From Bacteroidetes bacterium UBA6491 (lineage in GTDB: Bacteria; Bacteroidota; Bacteroidia; NS11-12g; UBA9320): DNA of 12,702 nt. The translations under genes and the position numbers were made by a program. Where the stretch lies: the NCBI GenBank assembly GCA_002436505.1, contig DJML01000030.1:20137-32838 (forward strand), read 5' to 3'. Numbering within the stretch: position 1 is the stretch's first letter; every line of letters begins with the position of its first letter. Positions 1 to 7,221 of the stretch are shown piece after piece. Below the pieces are notes generated by a model that was not told the DNA's origin, searched no databases, and saw only the letters and a program-made list of their open reading frames with translations.

Positions 1-1094
1 GTGCCTTCATAGATCTGTGTGATCTTGGCATCTCTCATCATTCTTTCAACGTGGTATTCTTTAACAAATCCGTACCCACCGTGAACCTGAACGGCTTCAA
101 CAGTAGTGCGCATTGCTGTCTCAGAAGCAAACAATTTGGCCATCGAACTTGCCCGGTCATAATTCATGCCGTTGTCTTTCAACCATGCAGCTTTCATACA
201 GAGCAGCCTGGAGATTTCAATTTCCGTTGCCATGTCCGCCAGTTTAAAAGCAATGGCCTGGTGATTCATGATCTCCGTTCCAAATGACTTGCGTTCTTTT
301 GAATATTGAAGTGCCCTTTCATAAGCTCCTGAAGCTATGCCGAGAGCCTGGGACGCAATGCCGATCCGTCCGCCTGACAATGTTTTCATAGCAAACTTAA
401 AACCGAAACCGTCCTCCCCTATTCTGTTCTCTTTTGGCACTTTAACGTCCTGGAACATTATTGAATGCGTGTCAGAGCCCCTGATCCCCAATTTGTCTTC
501 TTTCTTTCCGACCTGAAATCCTTCCATGTCCTTGGTAACAATGAAAACGTTGATTCCGCGGTGTTTTAGTTCGGGATGTGTTTGCGCCACAACCAGGTAA
601 ATATCCGCTGTGTTTCCGTTAGTTATCCAGTTTTTCGTTCCGTTGAGAAGATAATGGTCTTCCATTTCAACGGCCGTCGTCTTCTGAGAAGTAGCATCTG
701 ATCCTGCTTCGGGTTCGCTAAGGCAAAATGCGCCGTGCACCTGGCCTGTAGCCAAAGGGACAAGATATTTGTTCTTCTGTTCCTCATTCCCGAATTTCTC
801 CAGACCCCAACATACCAGCGAGTTATTAACCGACATAACTACTGCCGCCGAAGCATCGACCTTGGAAATCTCTTCCATGGCCAAAACATATGAAATAGTG
901 TCCATGCCGGCACCTCCATACTTGGGGTCAACCATTAATCCCATAAAACCCAGTTCTCCCATTTTTCGAATCTGCTCCATTGGGAACTGCTGTTTATCGT
1001 CGCGCTCAATCACGCCTGGCAGCAACTCCGCATTAGCGAAGTCACGGGCGGCATCACGGATCATTACTTGCTCTTCTGTAAGTTCAAAATTCAT
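1..1094 (-). CDS. Acyl-CoA dehydrogenase, short-chain/butyryl-CoA type (3' end cut by window)
   Basis: FAD-dependent flavoenzyme that oxidises acyl-CoA to trans-2-enoyl-CoA in fatty-acid or branched-chain amino-acid breakdown, passing electrons to an electron-transfer flavoprotein. I translated the minus strand from the ATG at 1094-1092; 364 codons are visible and the frame stays open to the window edge. Seen: N-terminal helical domain beginning MNFELTEEQ; family signature 1 with AFCLSEPEAGSDA at residues 122-134; the FAD/substrate region with GIRGSDTHS near 203-211; the RKSFG segment at 268-272; and signature 2, QVHGGYGFVKEY, at 336-347. It ends in QIYEG at 360-364, where Glu363 sits at the place of the catalytic base in SCAD/butyryl-CoA dehydrogenases. 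Family members have about 380 residues, so only some 15-20 are missing. Divergent from ldcA across 128 bp. The exact chain-length preference cannot be read from sequence. Confidence 0.96.
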   Translation of the reverse strand, partial: MNFELTEEQVMIRDAARDFANAELLPGVIERDDKQQFPMEQIRKMGELGFMGLMVDPKYGGAGMDTISYVLAMEEISKVDASAAVVMSVNNSLVCWGLEKFGNEEQKNKYLVPLATGQVHGAFCLSEPEAGSDATSQKTTAVEMEDHYLLNGTKNWITNGNTADIYLVVAQTHPELKHRGINVFIVTKDMEGFQVGKKEDKLGIRGSDTHSIMFQDVKVPKENRIGEDGFGFKFAMKTLSGGRIGIASQALGIASGAYERALQYSKERKSFGTEIMNHQAIAFKLADMATEIEISRLLCMKAAWLKDNGMNYDRASSMAKLFASETAMRTTVEAVQVHGGYGFVKEYHVERMMRDAKITQIYEG

Positions 1095-1154
1095 TTATTG
1101 ACAAATTTGAAAGCGATAAATAAAGGTGCGAAATTAAACTTTTTTAACACGGAT

Positions 1155-1185
1155 GACCAGCAATCTGGTCGAATCTGCATAGATT
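1155..1185. repeat. Two adjacent perfect inverted repeats in a divergent intergenic region
   Basis: GACCAG-caat-CTGGTC (1155-1170) is followed one base later-plus-one by AATCT-gcat-AGATT (1172-1185); both arms are perfect and both loops are 4 bases. They lie between two divergent genes, so they are upstream of both and unlikely to be a terminator. They may be operator half-sites or RNA hairpins in a leader. Which protein would bind, if any, cannot be told. Confidence 0.5.
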
Positions 1186-1211
1186 TTCTAGGTAATTTAA
1201 TTGGCGCTGAT

Positions 1212-1219
1212 TACGTTTG
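1212..1219 (+). promoter_or_regulatory. Candidate -7 element (TACGTTTG) of the LD-carboxypeptidase gene
   Basis: Exact match to the Bacteroidota -7 consensus TAnnTTTG, ending 3 bases before the ATG at 1223. I see no TTG -33 element at the usual 17-23 base spacing, so support is partial. If it is real, transcription would begin at or just inside the start codon, giving a leaderless mRNA. Confidence 0.3.
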
Positions 1220-1222
1220 GGG

Positions 1223-2134
1223 ATGCTTATTCCTCCAGCTTTGACTTCCAAAGGGCGCATCGGGATCGTCGCAACGGCAAGAAAAATATTGCCTGCTGAA
1301 ATTCAGCCTGCCATTGATTGGCTGGGATCAGAAGGGTATGAAACAGTCATTGGAGCACATCTGTATGACAGTTTCAACCAGTTCGCCGGAGAGGACGAGG
1401 TTCGAGTGTCTGCCCTGCAGGCTATGCTGGACGATGAAAGCATTAACGCTATCCTTGTTGCAAGAGGCGGGTACGGAACCATTCGATTACTAGACAAGCT
1501 CAATCTTCAAAAGTTTACTGCAAACCCTAAATGGCTGATCGGTTACAGTGATGTTACAGCGCTCCATGGCCATTTGAATCAAGTGTGCGGTGTAGCAACC
1601 CTGCACGCCACAATGCCGGTGAATATAAAATCAGATTCTGACGACCAGGCACTGGTAAGTCGTCAAAACATGCTTAATGCTCTTCGCGGTGAGCCGTTGA
1701 ACTATCAGCTTAATGCGCACCCTCTCGACAGAAAGGGCAGCATGTCGGGATCCATCGTTGGCGGAAATCTCTCCGTTCTCTATTCGTTGAACGGCTCATC
1801 TTCCATGCCAGACACAAAAGGCAAGATTCTTTTCCTTGAAGATCTTGACGAATATCTTTATCACATTGATCGCATGATGATGAACCTCGATCGATCTGGT
1901 CATTTATCCCGCTTAACCGGTCTAATTGTCGGGCACATGACTGAAATGAATGACAACACAATTCCATACGGGGCGACCGCAGAGGAGATCATAAGAGAGC
2001 GTGTGGATCAATATGATTTTCCCGTTAAATTTGGTTTCCCGGCGGGACATGATGCGCTGAATCAACCGATCAAACTTGGCGCAGACTGCAGGTTAGAATT
2101 CACTGAAAGCGGCGGGGTATTTACTCAGGATTAA
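1223..2134 (+). CDS. ldcA: LD-carboxypeptidase (muramoyltetrapeptide carboxypeptidase), peptidase family S66
   Basis: Cytoplasmic serine peptidase that removes the terminal D-Ala from murein tetrapeptides during peptidoglycan recycling (family knowledge). The product is 303 residues from the ATG at 1223, typical of S66. A TTG two codons upstream (1217) is also open, but the conserved N-terminus LIPPALTSKGRIGIVATA begins right after the ATG. Seen: the GGYGT segment at residues 82-86; LIGYSDVTALH with the likely nucleophile Ser109; FLEDLDEYLYHIDRM with Glu206; and FPAGH with His276. Together these give the Ser-Glu-His triad of the family. No signal peptide, which fits a cytosolic recycling enzyme. 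The next gene starts 58 bp downstream on the same strand with no clear terminator between them, so they could be cotranscribed, though their functions show no link. Confidence 0.94.
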   Translation: MLIPPALTSKGRIGIVATARKILPAEIQPAIDWLGSEGYETVIGAHLYDSFNQFAGEDEVRVSALQAMLDDESINAILVARGGYGTIRLLDKLNLQKFTANPKWLIGYSDVTALHGHLNQVCGVATLHATMPVNIKSDSDDQALVSRQNMLNALRGEPLNYQLNAHPLDRKGSMSGSIVGGNLSVLYSLNGSSSMPDTKGKILFLEDLDEYLYHIDRMMMNLDRSGHLSRLTGLIVGHMTEMNDNTIPYGATAEEIIRERVDQYDFPVKFGFPAGHDALNQPIKLGADCRLEFTESGGVFTQD

Positions 2135-2192
2135 ACATTCCCGCGCAACCAATAAAATCCGTTAAAAACACATCTTTAATTATCTTGCGTCC

Positions 2193-5048
2193 ATGAAATT
2201 CTATATCTGGACCTTTCTGTTCACTTGCGCGATTAACGCCAATGCTCAGAACATCTATCCTAAAAATCCGCTAAAACCTACAGATGGTGAAAAAAGGATG
2301 AATTCTTCGTTGCAAAGAAGTCAGCTTTTAGATGCTTCAACATCGCAGGGGCTTGAATGGATAAATATAGGCCCGACGATCATGGGCGGACGTGTAACGG
2401 ACATTGAAGTAGACCCGAACGATCATACTCATTTCTTTGTGGCATATGCCTCCGGAGGTCTTTGGGAAACAAAGAACAACGGAACCACCTTTGAGCCTGT
2501 ATTCGACAACAACGGCTATACTTTAACCATTGGCGATCTTGCTGTTAACTGGAAAACAGAAGAGATATGGGTCGGAACAGGAGAAGCCAACTCAAGTCGC
2601 TCAAGTTATGCCGGTTACGGTGTTTTTTATTCTTCTGATCTTGGCAACTCATGGCAACATAAAGGGCTCAGTGAAAGTCATCACATTGGAAGAATGGTCA
2701 TAGACTCAAAAGATCCTGATATTATTTACGCAGGTGTCCTAGGTCATTTGTATTCCGCTAACAATGAACGCGGTATATACCGATCAACAGACAAGGGCCA
2801 CTCATGGGAGCACGTGCTTTTCATCAATGCAAACACAGGTGTTGTTGATCTGGTTCAGGATCAGGAAAACCCTGATATACTTTACGCTGCGGCATGGGAA
2901 AAAAGTCGTAGGGCCTGGAATTTATGGGAAAGTGGTGAAAAGAGCGGCATTTATAAAAGCACTGACAGAGGCAAAACATGGAAAAAAGTCACAGGTTCAG
3001 GTTTTCCTTCAGGAGAAACCGTTGGCAGAATCGGGTTGGCCCTGTATTCTAAAGATAAAAAATCAGTGCTCTATGCGATGTTGGACAACCAGTCCCGGCA
3101 TTCTTCTGGCAAAGACGTTAAAACATTAAGTAAAAATGATTTTATCGGAATGAAAAAGGAAGCTTTTCTGGCCATACCTGACTCAACCTTATCCGTGTTC
3201 CTGAACGAAAACGGTTTTCCTAAGAAATATGATATTCAGTCCATAAGAAAAATGGTTCGTAAGAACGAGATCGTTCCGGAAGACCTTTACAGATACCTGA
3301 CCGATGCGAATGCCGCCCTTTTTGAGGACCCGGTAAAAGGGGCAGAACTTTACCGGTCAACTGACGGAGGCGCAACATGGCAAAAAACGCACACGGATAC
3401 GCTGGAAAATCTCTGCTATTCTTATGGATACTACTTTGGCACCGTAAGCGTGGACCCAATTGACTTCAACCGGGTATATATTGCCGGCGTTCCGATCCTT
3501 ATGTCTGAGGACGGAGGCAAGAACTTCACCTTTATCGGCGGCCACAACGTGCATGCTGACCACCACAGAATTTGGGCCAACCCGGATCGACCGGGACATC
3601 TAATCAATGGTAACGACGGCGGGGTCAATATTTCATATGACTATGGGAAATCCTGGATCAAATGCAACACCCCGGCTGTTGGGCAATTTTATTCTGTGAA
3701 CGTCAGTGAAGGGAACAATTACAGCGTGTACGGGGGATTGCAGGACAACGGAACATGGAAGGGCCCATACTGGTATAAACAAAACACATCGTGGCACCAG
3801 ACCGGCCAGTACCCATACGAGATGCTTAATGGAGGGGACGGCATGCAGGTTCAAATTGACGAAAAGGACGGATATATCTATACCGGGTACCAATTCGGTC
3901 ATTATTCAAGGCTTAACGAAGGAACAGGCGTTCATTTAATGATTCATCCGCGCCACGAGTTAGGAGAAGATCCTTTGAGATGGAACTGGCAAACACCGAT
4001 ATGGTTATCAAAACATAACAACAAAGTGTTTTATATGGGCTCTAACCGTTTTCATCGATCGCTCGACCGGGGAGAAAGCTTCAAGACTCTGAGCGGAGAT
4101 CTGACCAAAGGCGGAAAGAAAGGGGATGTTTCATACGGCACACTTACATCGATACACGAAAGTCCGCTAGAGTTCGGAAACATCGTGGTTGGCTCTGACG
4201 ACGGACTGGTTCATGTGTCTGATGATGGTGGTAAAACCTGGACCAATGTGTCCCAGGGGCTGCCAAAAGACATGTGGGTAAGCAGGGCTATTTATTCCCA
4301 ACACAAGAAAGACAGGATTTTTGTGACCCTTAACGGCTACAGATGGGATTATTTTGATGCAATGATATTTGTTTCCCAAAACAACGGGAAATCTTGGTTG
4401 CGCATAGGTGAAGATATCCCTGCAGAGCCAATCAATGTAATCCGGGAAGACCCCAAAACAGAAAACATCCTATATGTTGGTTCTGACAACGGTGCTTACG
4501 TTTCCGGCAATGCCGGTAAAACATTTTCTGTTCTCGGGAAAGGACTCCCGCCAGTGGCTGTACACGACATAGCTATTCAGCAAGAACTGGGACATTGCGT
4601 TATCGGAACGCACGGCCGTTCCATCTATCGTTTGGATATCAACGGTATACAATTAATGGACACATTGAGTAAAGAAGGCGTGGTCCTTCCGGTCAGGGCG
4701 CGAAAACATCAAGCGTCCTGGGGAGAACAGCAGTTTAACTGGACCTTCTTTGAGCCAGAAATAACGTTTGACTATATCATAAACATAGAGGGCTACTCTC
4801 CAGACTCTGTGGAGGTTATTATCGTTGATAAAGAAGATAATGTGATGTATAAATTAAAACAATTTAGTGTTTTTGGTCATAATAAGCTCATTTACAACCT
4901 TAATGTAGAAGAATCTATTGCTAAAAAGCAAAAATTAACACGTAAAGACAACGGCAACTATTACCTGAGTCCAGGGACATACAGCGTCCGTTTCACATTA
5001 AGGCCCGACCTTGTTGTCTCGGCTGAATTTGAAATAAGCAGCAACTAA
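2193..5048 (+). CDS. Large secreted BNR/Asp-box beta-propeller protein (sortilin/Vps10-like; often called 'glycosyl hydrolase')
   Basis: A 951-residue exported protein. The signal peptide is residues 1-19 (hydrophobic core after MKFY, ending ANA-Q). Eleven Asp-box-like motifs of the S-x-D-x-G-x-x-W/F type are visible, at 93, 147, 198, 256, 389, 438, 481, 623, 676, 728 and 771; STDKGHSW, STDRGKTW, STDGGATW and SDDGGKTW are the clearest. Such motifs mark beta-propeller blades, as in sortilin-Vps10 and BNR proteins. Residues about 305-385 form a charged, probably helical insertion without motifs. The last ~130 residues (about 820-951) look like a beta-rich accessory domain. I see no standard T9SS sorting domain at the C-terminus. 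Homologues in Bacteroidota are commonly annotated as glycosyl hydrolases or exo-alpha-sialidase-like, but no catalytic residues of such an enzyme are evident, so the function stays open. Start: ATG at 2193, directly before the signal peptide. Confidence 0.9.
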   Translation: MKFYIWTFLFTCAINANAQNIYPKNPLKPTDGEKRMNSSLQRSQLLDASTSQGLEWINIGPTIMGGRVTDIEVDPNDHTHFFVAYASGGLWETKNNGTTFEPVFDNNGYTLTIGDLAVNWKTEEIWVGTGEANSSRSSYAGYGVFYSSDLGNSWQHKGLSESHHIGRMVIDSKDPDIIYAGVLGHLYSANNERGIYRSTDKGHSWEHVLFINANTGVVDLVQDQENPDILYAAAWEKSRRAWNLWESGEKSGIYKSTDRGKTWKKVTGSGFPSGETVGRIGLALYSKDKKSVLYAMLDNQSRHSSGKDVKTLSKNDFIGMKKEAFLAIPDSTLSVFLNENGFPKKYDIQSIRKMVRKNEIVPEDLYRYLTDANAALFEDPVKGAELYRSTDGGATWQKTHTDTLENLCYSYGYYFGTVSVDPIDFNRVYIAGVPILMSEDGGKNFTFIGGHNVHADHHRIWANPDRPGHLINGNDGGVNISYDYGKSWIKCNTPAVGQFYSVNVSEGNNYSVYGGLQDNGTWKGPYWYKQNTSWHQTGQYPYEMLNGGDGMQVQIDEKDGYIYTGYQFGHYSRLNEGTGVHLMIHPRHELGEDPLRWNWQTPIWLSKHNNKVFYMGSNRFHRSLDRGESFKTLSGDLTKGGKKGDVSYGTLTSIHESPLEFGNIVVGSDDGLVHVSDDGGKTWTNVSQGLPKDMWVSRAIYSQHKKDRIFVTLNGYRWDYFDAMIFVSQNNGKSWLRIGEDIPAEPINVIREDPKTENILYVGSDNGAYVSGNAGKTFSVLGKGLPPVAVHDIAIQQELGHCVIGTHGRSIYRLDINGIQLMDTLSKEGVVLPVRARKHQASWGEQQFNWTFFEPEITFDYIINIEGYSPDSVEVIIVDKEDNVMYKLKQFSVFGHNKLIYNLNVEESIAKKQKLTRKDNGNYYLSPGTYSVRFTLRPDLVVSAEFEISSN

Positions 5049-5096
5049 CCCTGATCATGTTGTCAAAAATCATTTCATTCGTTTGCCCGAAGCATT

Positions 5097-5104
5097 TACA
5101 TTTG
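5097..5104 (+). promoter_or_regulatory. Candidate -7 element (TACATTTG) of the DUF2892 gene
   Basis: Exact TAnnTTTG match ending 5 bases before the ATG at 5110. A TTTG at 5082-5085 lies only 11 bases upstream, too close for a normal -33 element. Transcription would start about at the ATG, implying a leaderless or near-leaderless message. Confidence 0.35.
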
Positions 5105-5109
5105 TACCT

Positions 5110-5322
5110 ATGAAACAAAATATGGGATTTCTTGACACATTCATTCGTGTCATTGCGGCAATAGTGATTTTTATGCTTGCTATATTTGGCATTGTCACAG
5201 GTGTAGCGGCTATTATATTAACGATCATTGGCATCACTTTCCTGGTCACCAGTATGACGGGCACGTGCTTATTATATCTGCCGTTTAATTACTCTACAAA
5301 AAGACAGACAACAGAAGATTAG
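5110..5322 (+). CDS. Small two-helix membrane protein, DUF2892 (YgaP-like transmembrane domain)
   Basis: A 70-residue protein. Seen: N-terminus MKQNMGFLDTFIRV, two hydrophobic segments at about residues 13-28 and 31-48 separated by a short Gly-containing turn, then TSMTGTCLLYLPF, and a polar C-terminal tail. Order and spacing match DUF2892 proteins (the membrane domain found at the C-terminus of YgaP and as free-standing short proteins), including the N-MG near the start and the cysteine in TGTC. Function is unknown; in rhodanese fusions it anchors the enzyme in the inner membrane. A TTG at 5083 would add nine residues, but the ATG fits the family start. Its TAG stop (5320-5322) interlocks with the TAA stop of the convergent xer gene. 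Confidence 0.85.
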   Translation: MKQNMGFLDTFIRVIAAIVIFMLAIFGIVTGVAAIILTIIGITFLVTSMTGTCLLYLPFNYSTKRQTTED

Positions 5323-6224
5323 TTTCTAGGATGAAACTCCTTCACGATATCCTTGAGATAGGTACGATCAAGGTGTGTGTAAATTTCTGTGGTTGTAATT
5401 GACTCATGCCCAAGCATTTGTTGTACCGCTCTAAGGTCGGCACCTGCTTCCACAAGAGCTGTTGCAAAAGAATGGCGAAAGGTGTGCGGGCTTACGTTCT
5501 TATGGATACCTGCCTTCAGTGCGAGCTTTTTAATCATTGCAAACACATAAACCCTGCTAAGTTTTTTGCCTCTGAAGTTAACAAAGCAAATATTCTTCGA
5601 TCCCGGGTCAAGTTTCTGATGGACACGAACCTGGTCCCTGTACAGAATGTAATATTTTAATGCTACAGAACCAATTGGAACAAGCCTCTGTTTGTTGCCT
5701 TTTCCGGTTACGCGCACAAACTCATCCTTCTCATTGACATCCTCCAGAGAAAGGGTAACAAGTTCACTTACACGAAGTCCACAGCTAAAAAGCACTTCAA
5801 TGATCGCCCGGTCTCTCTGCCCACCAGGTTTGCTGTGATCTATCTCCGCGATCAGGCGGTCAATTTCATCAACTGTCAGAATTTCAGGGAGTTTTCTGCC
5901 TGTTTTTGGGCCATCAAGTAATTCTGTAGGGTTTTGATCGATCATCCCCTCAAGCTCAAGGTAGAAGTAAAACGCCTTTACTCCGCTTAATATCCGTGCC
6001 TGACTTGTAGCGGATGCCTTTCTTTCCGTGCTCAGCCACTTTAAAAATTGCTGCAAATCGCTGAATTTCAACCCAATTAATGACGTCTTGACCTCATTTT
6101 CAAACCTAAACTCCTGCAATTTCTGCACATCGCGCAAGTAAGCCTGTATAGAATTTGAAGAGAGGCCTTTCTCCAGTAAAAGATAGTTTTTAAATCCTGC
6201 CAGGTGATCTCCTGAATCAGGCAT
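5319..6224 (-). CDS. xerD: Tyrosine recombinase XerC/XerD family (site-specific integrase)
   Basis: A 301-residue cytoplasmic recombinase. XerC/D proteins resolve chromosome dimers at dif during division. Seen: N-terminal SAM-like core-binding domain (about residues 5-90), then the catalytic domain with the complete active site. The residues are Arg151 in GLRVSEL, Lys175 in TGKGNKQR, His247 and Arg250 in HTFRHSFAT, His273 in LGHES, and nucleophile Tyr282 in IYTHL. Length matches XerD (about 298). Start: ATG at 6224-6222, one base after the TAG of the upstream lipoprotein gene, which implies translational coupling; an upstream TTG at 6239 would overlap that gene. XerC versus XerD cannot be settled, and Bacteroidota often have several paralogues. 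It has no phage or integron neighbours, so a chromosomal housekeeping role is likelier than element integration. Confidence 0.93.
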   Translation of the reverse strand: MPDSGDHLAGFKNYLLLEKGLSSNSIQAYLRDVQKLQEFRFENEVKTSLIGLKFSDLQQFLKWLSTERKASATSQARILSGVKAFYFYLELEGMIDQNPTELLDGPKTGRKLPEILTVDEIDRLIAEIDHSKPGGQRDRAIIEVLFSCGLRVSELVTLSLEDVNEKDEFVRVTGKGNKQRLVPIGSVALKYYILYRDQVRVHQKLDPGSKNICFVNFRGKKLSRVYVFAMIKKLALKAGIHKNVSPHTFRHSFATALVEAGADLRAVQQMLGHESITTTEIYTHLDRTYLKDIVKEFHPRN

Positions 6225-6225
6225 T

Positions 6226-7101
6226 CTAGTTAAGGTCAAGTTGTGTTACCTGCATAATCTCTTTGTTGTCAACGTCCAATTTATTAATAGCCAACACAAT
6301 ATGGCAGTTATCGGCAACATATTTATTTGACAGGTCAAAGGTCATGATCCGTTCGAATACCCTACCTTTTTCAGCAACTTCATCTGCAAGTTTTATGCCC
6401 TGATACGGTGTTACGACATCCCTTAAAACGTGGTTATGCTCATACTCCTCTTCAAGTCCGCTCGTTGATACCTGGGGGTTAATGATGTGAGATTCGCTTA
6501 TTGCGACTGTAAAATAAACAGGTGTAACAGTTGTTTCAGTAAAAGTTGCTGTTGCTTTGATCGTAACCTTGTTGTTATCTAATGAAATTAACTCTGCAAC
6601 CAGGTTAACATCAGCCTTTAGATTAAGTTCATCTAAAGTATATTTTTGCCACTTTTTGTCAGAGATGCCGATGCTTGTTTCGTCAGGTTGGTACAATTTT
6701 CTGTTTACGGCTCCAATTGGCAGGCCGCCTTGCGGTGAACCACCGATCAGATCCTGGAAAATGCGCTCCCCATCTTGAGTGTTGAATGTGTCCTTTATGG
6801 GAAATGTAAGGTTCTTAAGAGATTCCGGATGAATTGTAATAACGACGACCCTGCCCGGGTTGTTTTCTGCAATGGTAGCAGCTAATTCGTTGGCTTCCGG
6901 GCAGTTAGGGCAACGCACGCCTGATACGTCTTCGATAAGTGCATTTTTATCCTCTTTTTCGGGGACCACATCAAGTATGTACGTAGTGTCCTTGCCGACA
7001 AACTGATCCTCCTGGTAATTGATATACGGGGGGATTTCCTCGCAGGCTGCAAAAAGGATGACAAGTAATGCCAATCCTCCTAAAATTTTAGATCCTCTCA
7101 T
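6226..7101 (-). CDS. Omp28-related lipoprotein with thioredoxin-like CPNC motif
   Basis: A secreted lipoprotein of 291 residues from the ATG at 7101 (296 from an in-frame ATG at 7116). From 7101 the N-terminus is a standard lipoprotein signal: MRGSK, hydrophobic ILGGLALLVILFAA, then Cys20 as the lipidated residue. This start also leaves a short leader after the -7 element at 7125-7132. The mature protein has VSGVRCPNCPEANELA (cysteines 64 and 67), matching the CxxC-type region in Omp28-like proteins, followed by a strand VVVITIHP as in a thioredoxin fold. Further along, SHIINPQ and HNHVLRDVVTPYQG are segments I recognise from the Omp28 family. Function is unknown, though the CPNC pair could allow redox chemistry in the periplasm. 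Overlaps nothing; xerD begins one base after its stop. Confidence 0.85.
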   Translation of the reverse strand: MRGSKILGGLALLVILFAACEEIPPYINYQEDQFVGKDTTYILDVVPEKEDKNALIEDVSGVRCPNCPEANELAATIAENNPGRVVVITIHPESLKNLTFPIKDTFNTQDGERIFQDLIGGSPQGGLPIGAVNRKLYQPDETSIGISDKKWQKYTLDELNLKADVNLVAELISLDNNKVTIKATATFTETTVTPVYFTVAISESHIINPQVSTSGLEEEYEHNHVLRDVVTPYQGIKLADEVAEKGRVFERIMTFDLSNKYVADNCHIVLAINKLDVDNKEIMQVTQLDLN

Positions 7102-7124
7102 TGTAATTAAACCCATAAAGTTAG

Positions 7125-7132
7125 CAAAGTTA
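7125..7132 (-). promoter_or_regulatory. Candidate -7 element (TAACTTTG, followed by C) for the Omp28-like/xerD pair
   Basis: On the minus strand this matches TAnnTTTG exactly. Transcription would begin near 7119-7120. That leaves about 18 bases before the ATG at 7101 but only 3-4 before the ATG at 7116, which favours the former as start. No clear TTG -33 element is present. Confidence 0.45.
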
Positions 7133-7148
7133 TTTAACAGCGGCTCTT

Positions 7149-7173
7149 ATCTGACATTTTTTTTACCTCAGAT
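7149..7173. repeat. Inverted repeat ATCTGA / TCAGAT around a T8 run, upstream of the Omp28-like promoter
   Basis: Perfect 6-bp arms (7149-7154 and 7168-7173) enclose 13 bases that include eight T on the plus strand. It lies where the -33 region of the minus-strand promoter would be, so it could be an operator. It is a weak terminator candidate for the pseudouridine synthase gene because the homopolymer is in the loop, not after the stem. Confidence 0.25.
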
Positions 7174-7221
7174 TCCATATGTCAAGCATCTCGACAAGAT
7201 CTGCAACTAAAAACAGCCTTT

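Noticed and set aside
51..1101. Plus-strand frames opposite the acyl-CoA dehydrogenase
   Set aside because: They are antisense shadows; the minus-strand frame has full family motifs to the window edge.
2811..2816. CACGTG core in the propeller gene as a further parS
   Set aside because: Flanks read GGGAG/CTTTT, giving GCACGTGC; only about half of the 16 consensus bases match.
1303..4652. Minus-strand and out-of-frame frames over ldcA and the propeller gene
   Set aside because: Low-complexity or cysteine/proline-rich translations without motifs, fully covered by well-supported genes.
5262..5267. CACGTG core in the DUF2892 gene as parS
   Set aside because: Flanks do not fit (ACGGG on the left, CTTAT on the right).
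5319..6224. Tyrosine recombinase as part of an integron, phage or conjugative element
   Set aside because: No att repeats, tRNA, excisionase or mobile genes nearby; length and residues fit chromosomal XerC/XerD.
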